DNA of 64,000 bases from Trebonia sp036276115 (GTDB lineage: Bacteria > Actinomycetota > Actinomycetes > Streptosporangiales > Streptosporangiaceae), in NCBI GenBank assembly GCA_036276115.1, contig DATBEM010000197.1:5043-69042 (forward strand). The letters run 5' to 3'. The first letter of the stretch is position 1; every line of letters begins with the position of its first letter. The notes below the pieces were generated by a model. The model was not told the origin of the DNA, made no database searches, and was given only the letters and a program-made list of their open reading frames with translations. This document shows, piece by piece, positions 26,120 to 34,797 of this stretch. The translations under genes and the position numbers were made by a program.

Positions 26120-26548
26120 CTAGGGCACGAGTTGCGCAGCCGGCTCGCCGGGAAGGGCGGCCAGCAGCCGCGGGCTCTCCGGCGACGGCAGGTCGGGCGG
26201 GCCCGGGATCCGCTGCAGCAGGCCGTTCGCGATCTCGTAGTAGCCGATTGCGCGCAGCGGCGGTGAGTACACGTGGACCGTGACCGCTCCCGCCGCATGG
26301 GCCATCCGGTGGATGCCCGAGCCGGGAATGGAGAACGAGTCGCCCGCCGCGTAGGTTCGCTCGCGGCGGGCGCGGCCCACCGGCAGCCCCTCGTCGACGA
26401 CCTCCCCGGCGATCACGTAGACGCCGACCGCCGACCCGTCATGATCGTGAAAGCCGGTGTCGTGCCACCGTGACGTGACCTCGATCCAGGCCACGCAATC
26501 CTCGTCCTCCCACAGCACCCGCGAGGCGCCCGGGAGGATCGCGGCCAC
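26120..26548 (-). CDS. Cysteine-dioxygenase-like cupin, possibly 5'-truncated
   Basis: A 142-residue cupin. Metal-binding residues are visible as the HDH of TGFHDHDGSAVGVYVIAG and the later histidine of IPGSGIHRMAH. These match thiol/cysteine-dioxygenase-type cupins that oxidise small thiols. The apparent start is a GTG (26548) with no good ribosome site. In the same frame the upstream bases continue as ALARHLAVRSD, which looks like the genuine family N-terminus but has no start codon before a relic of another gene begins. The gene may therefore have lost its 5' end. Confidence 0.65.
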   Translation of the reverse strand: MAAILPGASRVLWEDEDCVAWIEVTSRWHDTGFHDHDGSAVGVYVIAGEVVDEGLPVGRARRERTYAAGDSFSIPGSGIHRMAHAAGAVTVHVYSPPLRAIGYYEIANGLLQRIPGPPDLPSPESPRLLAALPGEPAAQLVP

Positions 26549-26586
26549 GTCCGACCGGACGGCCAGGTGCCGGGCCAGGGCATGGC

Positions 26587-26830
26587 GTGGTCGCCCAGCT
26601 CGGGGTGGCCGCCGCGTCGGCCCCGTTCCCGGCCGGGCTGGAACTGCTCGAGCGCTGGAGCGGCCTGTCCCGGGACCGGCCGCTCGTGGTCGCGGTCGAG
26701 GACCCGCACTGGGCGGACGTGGAGTCGCGGCTCGCCCTGCTGGCGGCGGCGCTCGCGGTCCTCAGCCAGCGGGTGCCGCTCGCGGTGGCCGCCCACGAGC
26801 CGGACCTGCCTTCGGCGGGGGTCCTTCCTG
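26587..26830 (+). pseudogene. Relic of a LuxR-family (LAL) regulator ATPase domain
   Basis: The frame reads GLELLERWSGLSRDRPLVVA, then VEDPHWADVESRLALLAAAL. This is the Walker B / HWAD region of the AAA-like domain of large LuxR-type regulators. It covers ~75 of an expected 800-1,000 residues, with no Walker A region, no helix-turn-helix and no start signal. It abuts the damaged 5' end of the cupin on the other strand, so both are probably products of one rearrangement. Confidence 0.55.
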
Positions 26831-26951
26831 TATCGAAAGCATCGCTTTCAATTGTTAGGCCCGAGCATGCGATCAAACGTATTTCTGGCTTAGCCCGGAA
26901 CTCTTCCCTCAGCAAGGCCGTTGAGCAGCGTGAGGCGGCGGGAGGACGGGC

Positions 26952-28445
26952 ATGGCGGCGAACGCGAACGTTCCTGGCACCCCAAGTTCCAGCGGGACCA
27001 AGCCGCAGGGTCGCCTGTGGAAGGCGTACGCCGTCGCCTCGGGCGCGATCGGCGCGGTCGGCGGCGCGACTGGCTTCACTGGCAAGACCGGGTTCAGCGC
27101 GGCCTTCGTTTCGGCCGCCATCTTCGCGGCGCTCCTGGTGATCGCGTGTGGCGTCCTGGCGGCCGTGGAATGGGTCAAGCGGAACACGGAGAAGAAGAGG
27201 CATACGCTCCACTTCACCATCCCGCTCGCCGTCGGCATCAGCCTGATGTTCCTGGCCGCTGGAACGGGATTCGCGTACGCCTGGAACCAGGATCATCACG
27301 CCACTGCCCAGTCGCCGTGCCCCTCGTGCGGGCCGAACCACAGCGCCGCGCCCCCTGGCCGCCCGTCAGCGACCGCGTCGAGGCCGTCCGCCCCGCCGCC
27401 GAGTAGCCCGCCACCCCCGCCGGTCGCGGGGGGGCCTGGTGCCCCGCTGCGGCTAACCGACACGAATAAGGTGGAGGTGCAGGGCGTTGCCTTCGATCCG
27501 GCCGGGGGAACCCTCGCGGTCGCCGACCTCAATAGCCGGGTGTTCTTCTATTCCTCGCCCGGCGGCAGCTATAAGTCCGACCTGCAGGCCCCTAATCACC
27601 AGCCCCTATGGACAGTGGCCTACAGCCCCGACGGGTCAATGGTGGCGGTTGGCACCGGCACCGGCCAAAACTCCAAGAACCCCGCGGACGGCTATAACGA
27701 CGGCAGCCTCTACGTTTGGCGGCCGGCGAAGTCCCCGCAGCCGTTCATCAGCGTCAAGGATCCCGACGACGGCCTGATCGAGCCGGTCGCCTTCAGCCCG
27801 TCCGGCCAGGACCTTGCCTGGGGCGACAACAATGGCGCGGTGTACCTGTACGACCTGCGGACCGGAACGGACAAGGCCCTGGAGACCTCGATTCCCGACG
27901 CGCCGGGGCAGAACATCAGCGGGCTTTCGTTCAGCTCGAACGGGCTGCTGGCGGCGTCCGCGACCAACGGCGAGGTTTACCTGTGGACGGTCGCCACCGG
28001 CCGGCCGTACGGGAGCCCGCTGCAGCCCGCGAGCAGCACCAGGGCCAACGGGGTCGCCTTCGGTCCGGGCGGCAGCACGCTGGCCATCGCCGACACCACT
28101 GGCCCGCCCTCGGCCCCGGCCGGCTCGGTGGACCTGTGGTCGCTCGCGACCGGCGACTACCAGGCCTTCCCCTCCCCGGCCAACGTCCCGGTCCAGGCCG
28201 TCGCGTTCGTCCCGGGCGGGAAGTACCTCATCGGCGCGGCCGACAGCAACACGGTGCCCGGCGGCCCGCAGGCATCCGCTGTCCTGGTGTGGAACGTGGC
28301 CACCGGCCGCCAGGCCGGCCCGCTGCTGCGCGACTTCGACACCGACGGGACCGGGCCGCTCGCGGTCAGCCCGGACGGGAAGATCCTCGCCGTCGCGGAC
28401 GGCAACGCGAGTACGTTCCTGTGGAGCCTGAGCTGGCTCCGCTAG
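26952..28445 (+). CDS. Membrane-anchored WD40 beta-propeller protein
   Basis: A 497-residue protein, first gene of a four-gene operon. Two to three membrane helices lie near residues 23-43, 48-73 and 88-110 (LAVGISLMFLAAGTGFAYAW). A short CPSC motif (123-126) and a Ser/Pro linker follow. A WD40-type propeller runs from ~170 to the end, with repeats marked by GVAFDPAGGTLAVAD, TVAYSPDGSMVAVG, PVAFSPSGQDLAWG, GLSFSSNGLLAASA and GVAFGPGGSTLAIAD. The propeller should face outside the membrane. A GGGAGGA ribosome site precedes the ATG. It is separated from the MoxR gene by 17 nt. Its propeller resembles that at the end of the fourth gene of the operon. Confidence 0.82.
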   Translation: MAANANVPGTPSSSGTKPQGRLWKAYAVASGAIGAVGGATGFTGKTGFSAAFVSAAIFAALLVIACGVLAAVEWVKRNTEKKRHTLHFTIPLAVGISLMFLAAGTGFAYAWNQDHHATAQSPCPSCGPNHSAAPPGRPSATASRPSAPPPSSPPPPPVAGGPGAPLRLTDTNKVEVQGVAFDPAGGTLAVADLNSRVFFYSSPGGSYKSDLQAPNHQPLWTVAYSPDGSMVAVGTGTGQNSKNPADGYNDGSLYVWRPAKSPQPFISVKDPDDGLIEPVAFSPSGQDLAWGDNNGAVYLYDLRTGTDKALETSIPDAPGQNISGLSFSSNGLLAASATNGEVYLWTVATGRPYGSPLQPASSTRANGVAFGPGGSTLAIADTTGPPSAPAGSVDLWSLATGDYQAFPSPANVPVQAVAFVPGGKYLIGAADSNTVPGGPQASAVLVWNVATGRQAGPLLRDFDTDGTGPLAVSPDGKILAVADGNASTFLWSLSWLR

Positions 28446-28462
28446 CCCCGGAGGAGGGCGCT

Positions 28463-29512
28463 GTGCCGGATACCACGTTCAAGGCCGGCTTCGACCAGCT
28501 CGCCTCCGGCATCGGGCAGCTCATCCGGGGAAACGGCCAGGTGGTACGGCTCGCGCTGGTCTGCCTGTTCGCCGAGGGGCACCTGCTGATCGAGGGACCG
28601 CCCGGCGTGGCCAAGACCTCTCTCGCGAAGGCGATCGCCCAGTCGGTCACGGGTGCCGGGCACAAGCGGATCCAGTTCACGCCCGACCTGCTGCCATCGG
28701 ACGTGACCGGGTCCCGGGTCTACCGGCAGGGCGCCGAGCCGGAGTTCGAGCCGGGGCCGGTGTTCACGAACATCCTCATCGCCGATGAGATCAACCGGGC
28801 CTCCCCGCGCACGCAGTCGGCGCTGCTCGAGGTGATGGGCGAGCGGCAGGTGACGGTGGACGGCGAAACCCGCGCGGTGCCCGCGCCGTTCCTGTGCGTC
28901 GCGACGCAGAACCCGGCCGACCATCGCGGCACCTTCCCGCTGCCCGAGGCGCAGATCGACCGGTTCATGATGAAGGTCACCATGACGACCCCCGACCGGG
29001 CGGCTGAGATGGACGTGCTCACCGGGGCGCTGAGCCGGCGGGCCCTGCCGGGCGAGATCCCGCCGGGCCGCCGGCTCAGCCTCGGCCAGGTCCAGGCGAT
29101 GATCAGCGCGGTCCGCGACGTCCGCGTCGACGACTCGGTCAAGGGGTACCTGCTGGACATCGTCGCGGCTACCCGGACCGGGCCGGCCGGGCCGGGCTCC
29201 CGGCGGGGACAGCGCCAGCCGCCGGAGGTCGTGACGGGCGTCAGCACCCGGGCCACCCTCGCGCTCGCGCTCGCGGCACAGGCCCACGCCGCCTCGGCCG
29301 GCCGGGCCTACGCCGCCCCCGACGACGTCAAGGCGGTCGCCGTCCCGGTGCTCGCGCACCGGCTGGTGCTGAGCGAGGCCGCGGCCGACCGAGGGGTGAC
29401 GGCCGCCGCGGTCATCGCCCGGCTGCTGGACCGGCTGCCCGTGCCGTCGCCTGAGCAGGCAGCCCGCGCCACCTGGCAGGCAGGCGATACCCCGGCGGCT
29501 CGGGTCGGATGA
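28463..29512 (+). CDS. MoxR-family AAA+ ATPase
   Basis: A 349-residue MoxR ATPase, a chaperone-like AAA+ that usually activates or assembles partner proteins with vWA or DUF58 domains. Walker A is G45-PPGVAKT-52, Walker B is ILIADEINRA with D108-E109, and sensor 1 is VATQNPADHRGTFPLPEAQ. The GTG start at 28463 has GGAGGAG just upstream. The C-terminal lid region contains a MoxR-typical STRATLALALAAQAHA block. The gene overlaps the next by ATGA, so it is strictly coupled to the DUF58/transglutaminase-like fusion, its probable client. Confidence 0.92.
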   Translation: MPDTTFKAGFDQLASGIGQLIRGNGQVVRLALVCLFAEGHLLIEGPPGVAKTSLAKAIAQSVTGAGHKRIQFTPDLLPSDVTGSRVYRQGAEPEFEPGPVFTNILIADEINRASPRTQSALLEVMGERQVTVDGETRAVPAPFLCVATQNPADHRGTFPLPEAQIDRFMMKVTMTTPDRAAEMDVLTGALSRRALPGEIPPGRRLSLGQVQAMISAVRDVRVDDSVKGYLLDIVAATRTGPAGPGSRRGQRQPPEVVTGVSTRATLALALAAQAHAASAGRAYAAPDDVKAVAVPVLAHRLVLSEAAADRGVTAAAVIARLLDRLPVPSPEQAARATWQAGDTPAARVG

Positions 29513-32145
29513 CCAGCCGGCGGGCGAACGTCCAGCTCGGCGCGGCCGCGGCCGTCCTCGCCGGCGCGGGCGTGGCGGCCGGCTATCCCGAGCTGGTGCT
29601 CCTCGGGGCGGCCAGCGCGGTCGCCGCGGTCGCGATCCGTCCGGCCGCGCCGCCGCCCTCCCCCCGCCCGCCCCGGCCCGGCCGGGACCGCGCCCGCTGG
29701 CAGGGCCTGCCGCGCGGCGCGGACGTGGTGTTCCGGTCGCTGCGGTACTACCAGCCGGGTGACCGGCTGTCGCTGATCGACTGGCGGGCAACGGCCCGGC
29801 GGGGCGGCAGCCCGGTCGTCCGCGAGTTCGGCGACCCGCGAGAACCGGACGAGGCGCTGGTCCCCGAGGGCGCCGGCAACCCCGGGCCGGTGGCCCGGCC
29901 GGCCACGCAGGTCGCGCTCATCGCGACCGCCCTGGCGCTGACGGCCGTCTTGTACGGCGGCTTCTTCGCCGGCTGGGGCTTCCTGCCCCGGCTGGCCGCG
30001 GTCGCCGCCGGGGCCTGCGCGCTGGCCACCGTCGTCGCCTGGGCACGGCTGGCCCCGGCGGCCGCCACCCTCGCGGGCGCCATCGGGCTCGCCGTCGCGG
30101 CCGAGCTCGCGGTGCTGTCGGGCGGGCTGGATCCCGGGGCCGGCTGGGACGCCCTCACCGGCGGCTGGGCGGCGATGCTCACGGTCGCCGCCCCGGCCCC
30201 GGACTCGCCGCCGATGCTCATGTTCCCCGTCATCGTCACCTGGGTCGCGGGGTACGCGTCAGTGGCCGTCGCGCTGCGGGCCCGCAGCGTGCTCGGGCCG
30301 GCCGCGATCGTGACCGGCGCGCAGGTGACCGGGCTGGCGTTCGCGGCCAACCAGCCCGCAACGCACCTGCTGCAGGCGGGCGCGCTAGCCGTCCTCCTGC
30401 TCGCCCTCACCCTGATCCGGGCTGGGCGGGCGGCTCGCCGCGGGCACCATCCGCTCGCCCGCGCGCTGGCGCCGGGGATCGCGCTGGTCGCGGCCGCCAC
30501 CGCGATCGGGCTGCTGACGGCGGTGGCCTCCCGCCCGGCCGACGCGGCGCAGCGGTTCACCCCGCGCCAGCTGCTGGCCGCGCCGCTGCGGCTGCCCTCG
30601 GCCCGCAGCCCCCTGTCATCGGTCCGCGACCAGGTCAGGAAGCCCGACCCGGCCACCTTGTTCACCATCGCGATCACCGGCACGACTGACCCCCCGCCAC
30701 TGATCGCGGCGGTCGCGCTGGACTCCTTCGACGGGACGCAGTGGTCCAGCTCCGACTCCTACCGGGTCTCGGGACCAGTCCTGGCCCCGGGGCCGCCGGT
30801 CGCGGGCGGGATGCCACTGACCGAGCGGGTGACCGTCCGCGCGCTGGCCGGACCGTACCTGCCGGCCGATGGCTGGCCCGCCCGGATCGACGCGCCCCTG
30901 CGCCCTGGCATCCTGGTTGGCTTCGACCCCGGATCGGGGATCCTGGTCGCTGACGCGGCCAGCCTGGCCGGCGTGCGCTACACCGTGACCACGACGGCAC
31001 CGCCGGCCCACGCGCCGCTGGCGGACGCGGCGGCCGGGAGCGGGCCGGCCGTCGCCCCGTACCTGCGGCTGCCGGGCAAGCCGGGCTGGCTCACCGCGCT
31101 CGCCCGGAAGATGACCCGGGGGCAACGGTCGCCGGACGCGCGGCTGCAGGCGATCCAGCGATCCCTGCGCGCGCTCCCGGTCACCCCCGACGCTGCCCCG
31201 GGGGTCTCCTACGGCCGGCTCCGGCAACTGCTCCAGCCGGCCACCGCGCAGGAAGGGGCCGGGTACGCCGACCAGCATGCGGCGGCGTTCACCCTGCTCG
31301 CGCGGGCCGAGGGCATCCCCGCCCGGGTCATCATGGGATACCGGCTGCCGTCTCCCAGCTCGGTGCGGGGAGACACCCGGACGTACCCCGTCACCACGGC
31401 CGACGCCTACGCGTGGGCGCAGGCGTACTTCCCGGGGCACGGCTGGGTCGACTTCGACCCGACCGACACCGGCAACGTCGCCAGCGCGGCGGCGACCGCG
31501 CCGGGGGCGCCGTCGGTCCGCCCGTCGGCCCAGCCGCAGCCGTCGCCCGGGCACGCGAGCACCCCGGCTCCGGTGCCGACGGCGCCGCCCACGACAGTCG
31601 CGAGCCCGCCCTCGGCGCCGGCCCCCACGGCCGGCCATGGCCCCGGCCCAGCAACGGCTGGGCTCCCGGCCGCCCTGGCGGTGGCCGCCCTGGCGGTACT
31701 GGGCGTCCTGGCCGTGGCCGGCCCGACCGCGTTCATCCGGCGCCGGCGCCGGCGCCGGCGTCATCAAGGCAGCCCGGCCCAGCGGCTGGCGGGCGCCTGG
31801 GGCGAGATGCTGGACCGGCTGGCTGACACGGGCGTGGTCACTGGCGGCTCGCAGACCGTGCGGGAACTGGCCGACCAGGCCGCCTCGGCAGTGGCGGCCC
31901 GCCAGGCGCCCGGTGCCCGGCTCTCCCGGCCCGAGCGGGCCCTCGAGCGGGCCGAGCCGTACCTCACGGGCCTCGCGACCGCCGTCGCCGGCGCCGCCTT
32001 CGGGGACGTGGACCCCGGCGAGGAGGCCGCCCGGCAGGCGTGGGAGGACGAGCGCGAGCTGACCAAGGCCCTGTACCGGCGGTGGCGAGCAGTGCACGGG
32101 GCCCGGCACTGGGGCATCCCCGTTCCCCGGCGCAGGAGGCGATGA
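29509..32145 (+). CDS. Fusion of a truncated DUF58 domain to a TgpA-like transglutaminase membrane protein
   Basis: An 878-residue protein. Residues ~55-110 are the DUF58 signature region (GADVVFRSLRYYQPGD, then LIDWRATARRGGSPVVREF), cut before its vWA-like half. From ~135 on it is a TgpA-type protein: several membrane helices, an external region, a transglutaminase-like core (~580-655), a Pro-rich stretch, a last helix and an Arg-rich cytoplasmic tail. In the core, Cys is replaced by A587 (GYADQHAAAF) and His by Y634 (ADAYAWAQAYF); D650 remains. It is therefore a pseudoenzyme, a change I recall as frequent in actinobacterial TgpA relatives. Normal operons encode MoxR, DUF58 and TgpA separately, so this looks like an in-frame deletion fusion. 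Confidence 0.8.
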   Translation: MTSRRANVQLGAAAAVLAGAGVAAGYPELVLLGAASAVAAVAIRPAAPPPSPRPPRPGRDRARWQGLPRGADVVFRSLRYYQPGDRLSLIDWRATARRGGSPVVREFGDPREPDEALVPEGAGNPGPVARPATQVALIATALALTAVLYGGFFAGWGFLPRLAAVAAGACALATVVAWARLAPAAATLAGAIGLAVAAELAVLSGGLDPGAGWDALTGGWAAMLTVAAPAPDSPPMLMFPVIVTWVAGYASVAVALRARSVLGPAAIVTGAQVTGLAFAANQPATHLLQAGALAVLLLALTLIRAGRAARRGHHPLARALAPGIALVAAATAIGLLTAVASRPADAAQRFTPRQLLAAPLRLPSARSPLSSVRDQVRKPDPATLFTIAITGTTDPPPLIAAVALDSFDGTQWSSSDSYRVSGPVLAPGPPVAGGMPLTERVTVRALAGPYLPADGWPARIDAPLRPGILVGFDPGSGILVADAASLAGVRYTVTTTAPPAHAPLADAAAGSGPAVAPYLRLPGKPGWLTALARKMTRGQRSPDARLQAIQRSLRALPVTPDAAPGVSYGRLRQLLQPATAQEGAGYADQHAAAFTLLARAEGIPARVIMGYRLPSPSSVRGDTRTYPVTTADAYAWAQAYFPGHGWVDFDPTDTGNVASAAATAPGAPSVRPSAQPQPSPGHASTPAPVPTAPPTTVASPPSAPAPTAGHGPGPATAGLPAALAVAALAVLGVLAVAGPTAFIRRRRRRRRHQGSPAQRLAGAWGEMLDRLADTGVVTGGSQTVRELADQAASAVAARQAPGARLSRPERALERAEPYLTGLATAVAGAAFGDVDPGEEAARQAWEDERELTKALYRRWRAVHGARHWGIPVPRRRRR

Positions 32146-34616
32146 TGACACGAGCGAGGTTCCGGCTGCCGCTCCCCCGGCCGGTGCGGGCGGTCGCGGC
32201 GAGCCGGCGCGGCCAGGCCGTCGCCGTCGTCGTGCTGGCGGCCGCCGTGACGGGCGCGGTGCTGGCCACTGGTACCCGGGACGCCTACCCGCTCACCCGG
32301 GTGGTTCAGGACTCCGGGCTGGCCTGGGTGGCGTCCGACCGGATCGGGGCGCTGACCCTGCTCGACGGCGTGGCGGGCCAGGCGGTGGTGAACATCCAGG
32401 TCAGGCAGGCCGCCGGACCGCTGGAGGCCGGGCAGTCAGGGACGGCTGGGTACGCGCTCGACCCGGCCGCCGGCCGGCTCACCCGCGTCGACGGCTCAAC
32501 CTACGCGGCGCGGACGGTCCAGGCGGCGCTCGCCGGGGCCGGGGCGTCCGCCAGGCTCCTGGCCGGGCCCGCCACCACCGATGTCGAGGACGGGAGCGGC
32601 GACGTGCTGTCCGTCTACACGGCGGCGACCCTGCGGACGGCCCGCCAGGCCGTGATGTTCCCCGAGGAACCGGGGGACGCTGAAGCCAGCGCGGACCCGG
32701 CCGTCCTCGACTCAGCGGGCCGGGCCTGGGTCCTCGATCGGGGGACCGGCCGCCTCGCCTGGTTCACCGCCACGGCCTCCGGCCTCGGCCCACGCGCGTT
32801 TGGCGCCGACGCACAGCTCGTCCTGGCGGGGGGCGAGCCGGTCGTCGTCCAGGCCGCCGCCCGGCGGGCCTGGCTGATCGGGGCGGACGGCTCGGCTGGA
32901 GCTAGCCTCACGCTCAGCGGGCCGGGGGCCGCGCTCTCGGTCGACACGATCTCCGGGGAGACGGCCGCGCGGGGACTGATCGTCACCGACAGCGCCCACG
33001 GCACCTACCAGGCTTGCGCATTCGCCACGGGCGGCTGCAGCGCGCCGCGCAGCGCCGGGTTCGGCGGGGGCATCCTCGGCCCCGCCGTCGACGCCAATGG
33101 GCGGGTCTTCGTGCCCGACTACACCACAGGCGCCGTCTGGGTACTCGACCCCGGCGGGGCGGCCGGCCCGGTCCAGGCCCCGGCGCTCACCGGCGCGGGC
33201 CCGTTCGACCTGATCGCCCGGGGCGGCCTCGTCTTCTACAACGACCCGGGCTCCAGCCGGGCGGGCACCATCGCGGCCAGCGGGACCGCCACCGCGATCG
33301 TGAAGTACGGCCCCGGCGCGGGCCCGGCCGCCACCCAGGCCCCCGCCCACCCGGCCCCAACCGCGCCGACAGCGCCCGCCTCGGCTCCCGCCAGCACCTC
33401 GCCGCCGCCGACGGCGACGGCCTCGCCGGTCCCGGGCCAGCCCGCGTCGTCGGCGCCCGCGAGCAGCACCGGCCCGAAACACCAGCCCGGCCCGACGCCA
33501 CCCCCGTCACCGGGTCCCTCCCAGTCGTCACGCCCGGCCCCGGGCCATGGCGATCCCGGGGGCGGCGATCCCGGGGGCGGCGGGCCTGGCGGCGGCCCGG
33601 GGGGCAGCACGGTGTCCTGCTCAGGCGCGCCGCCGCCCATCCCCGGCAACGACCCGCCCTCCCTCACGGACCCCGGGGGCGCGGGAGTGTACGGCGTCGC
33701 GTACGAGTCGAGCACCATGCTCGCCGCGGCCGACCTCAACGGCTGCGTCTACCTGTGGGACGTGGCCCGCAAGCGGGTCGTGAAGACGTTCGCCGGGACG
33801 AGCGGCACCGGGATCTACGGCGTGACGCTCAGCCCCGGCCACGCCATCCTGGCCGACAACGAGCTCACCTCGGCCAGCAACTACGGCGTGGGCGACATCG
33901 CGGTGTGGAGCACCGCGACCGGACGGCGGGTCGCCACCCTCAAGGAGCCACACGGCCATGGCTTCGGCAACCCCGACGTGTTCAGCCCGGACGGCTCCCT
34001 CCTCGCCGCCGACAGCAACGGCGACGGCGACATCTACCTCTGGTCCACCAGGTCCTACCGGCAGGTTGGCGTCATCCCCGGCCCCGGCACTGCGCTGGTG
34101 TACCGCCTGGCCTTCAGCCCGGTGACCGGGCTGCTCGCGGCGGCCGACGCCGACGGGCACGTCTACCTGTGGGACACCCGCGATCCGGCCAAGCCCACCT
34201 TGGCGCGAACCCTGGCGGACCCGGGCGGCCACCCGATGAACAGCGTCGCCTTCGGCCCGGATGGCACCCTGGCGGCCGGGGATCTCGACGGCAACGTCTA
34301 CCTGTGGAGTCCTGGCTCGGGCAGCAGCACCCCGAGCGCTTCCCTCACCACCATGCCCGGGGCGGTGGTGGTCGACATCGCGTTCAGCCCGAGCGGCCAC
34401 AGCCTGGCCGCCACCACCTGGGGCGCGCCGCAGGCCGGTCCCCCGTACGCGACCTACGTGTGGAGCACCGCGGGCCAGCCGCTCACTCCCCCGCTCCAGG
34501 CCGCGTCCAGCGCTGGCGGGACCCGGCTCGCCTTCAGCCCCGACGGCCGGACCCTGGCAGTCGGCGACGAAGACCACAGCGTTTTCCTCTGGGATGTCAG
34601 CCAGCTCGGCGGCTGA
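32142..34616 (+). CDS. Large membrane-anchored WD40 protein with double beta-propeller-like architecture
   Basis: An 824-residue protein whose start (tandem ATGs at 32142/32145, GGAGG just upstream) overlaps the stop of the fusion gene. One membrane helix (about 24-43) is followed by a ~340-residue region of short beta-strand repeats (LAWVASDRIGALTLLDG, GRAWVLDRGTGRLAWF, GRVFVPDYTTGAVWVLD) that suggests a first, non-WD propeller. Next comes a long Ala/Pro/Ser/Gly linker (~395-510) containing a Gly/Asp-rich repeat. The end is a WD40 propeller (~520-824) with repeats ending YLWDVARKR, YLWSTRSYR, YLWDTRDPA and FLWDVSQLG. It should be displayed outside the cell as a binding scaffold. It is the last gene of the MoxR operon. 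Confidence 0.8.
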   Translation: MMTRARFRLPLPRPVRAVAASRRGQAVAVVVLAAAVTGAVLATGTRDAYPLTRVVQDSGLAWVASDRIGALTLLDGVAGQAVVNIQVRQAAGPLEAGQSGTAGYALDPAAGRLTRVDGSTYAARTVQAALAGAGASARLLAGPATTDVEDGSGDVLSVYTAATLRTARQAVMFPEEPGDAEASADPAVLDSAGRAWVLDRGTGRLAWFTATASGLGPRAFGADAQLVLAGGEPVVVQAAARRAWLIGADGSAGASLTLSGPGAALSVDTISGETAARGLIVTDSAHGTYQACAFATGGCSAPRSAGFGGGILGPAVDANGRVFVPDYTTGAVWVLDPGGAAGPVQAPALTGAGPFDLIARGGLVFYNDPGSSRAGTIAASGTATAIVKYGPGAGPAATQAPAHPAPTAPTAPASAPASTSPPPTATASPVPGQPASSAPASSTGPKHQPGPTPPPSPGPSQSSRPAPGHGDPGGGDPGGGGPGGGPGGSTVSCSGAPPPIPGNDPPSLTDPGGAGVYGVAYESSTMLAAADLNGCVYLWDVARKRVVKTFAGTSGTGIYGVTLSPGHAILADNELTSASNYGVGDIAVWSTATGRRVATLKEPHGHGFGNPDVFSPDGSLLAADSNGDGDIYLWSTRSYRQVGVIPGPGTALVYRLAFSPVTGLLAAADADGHVYLWDTRDPAKPTLARTLADPGGHPMNSVAFGPDGTLAAGDLDGNVYLWSPGSGSSTPSASLTTMPGAVVVDIAFSPSGHSLAATTWGAPQAGPPYATYVWSTAGQPLTPPLQAASSAGGTRLAFSPDGRTLAVGDEDHSVFLWDVSQLGG

Positions 34617-34797
34617 CCACCTTAACCGGCGGTGGCGCTCGGCCGCATCCGGGCTTCCGCCACTGCGACCCGGCCGGCGTGCGAGGCAGGCGGATGATGC
34701 CGCCACGAGGGTGCGGGTCCTGGACGGCAGCGGCAGCGGCAGCGGAGCACGGTAAGCGCCGCGGAAGCCCCTGGGCGGGTGAAGCTGGCGTGGTGGC

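Noticed and set aside
33547..33600. Short tandem direct repeat (GGCGATCCCGGGG units) in the WD40 gene
   Set aside because: It encodes the Gly/Asp/Pro linker of the protein and needs no other explanation.
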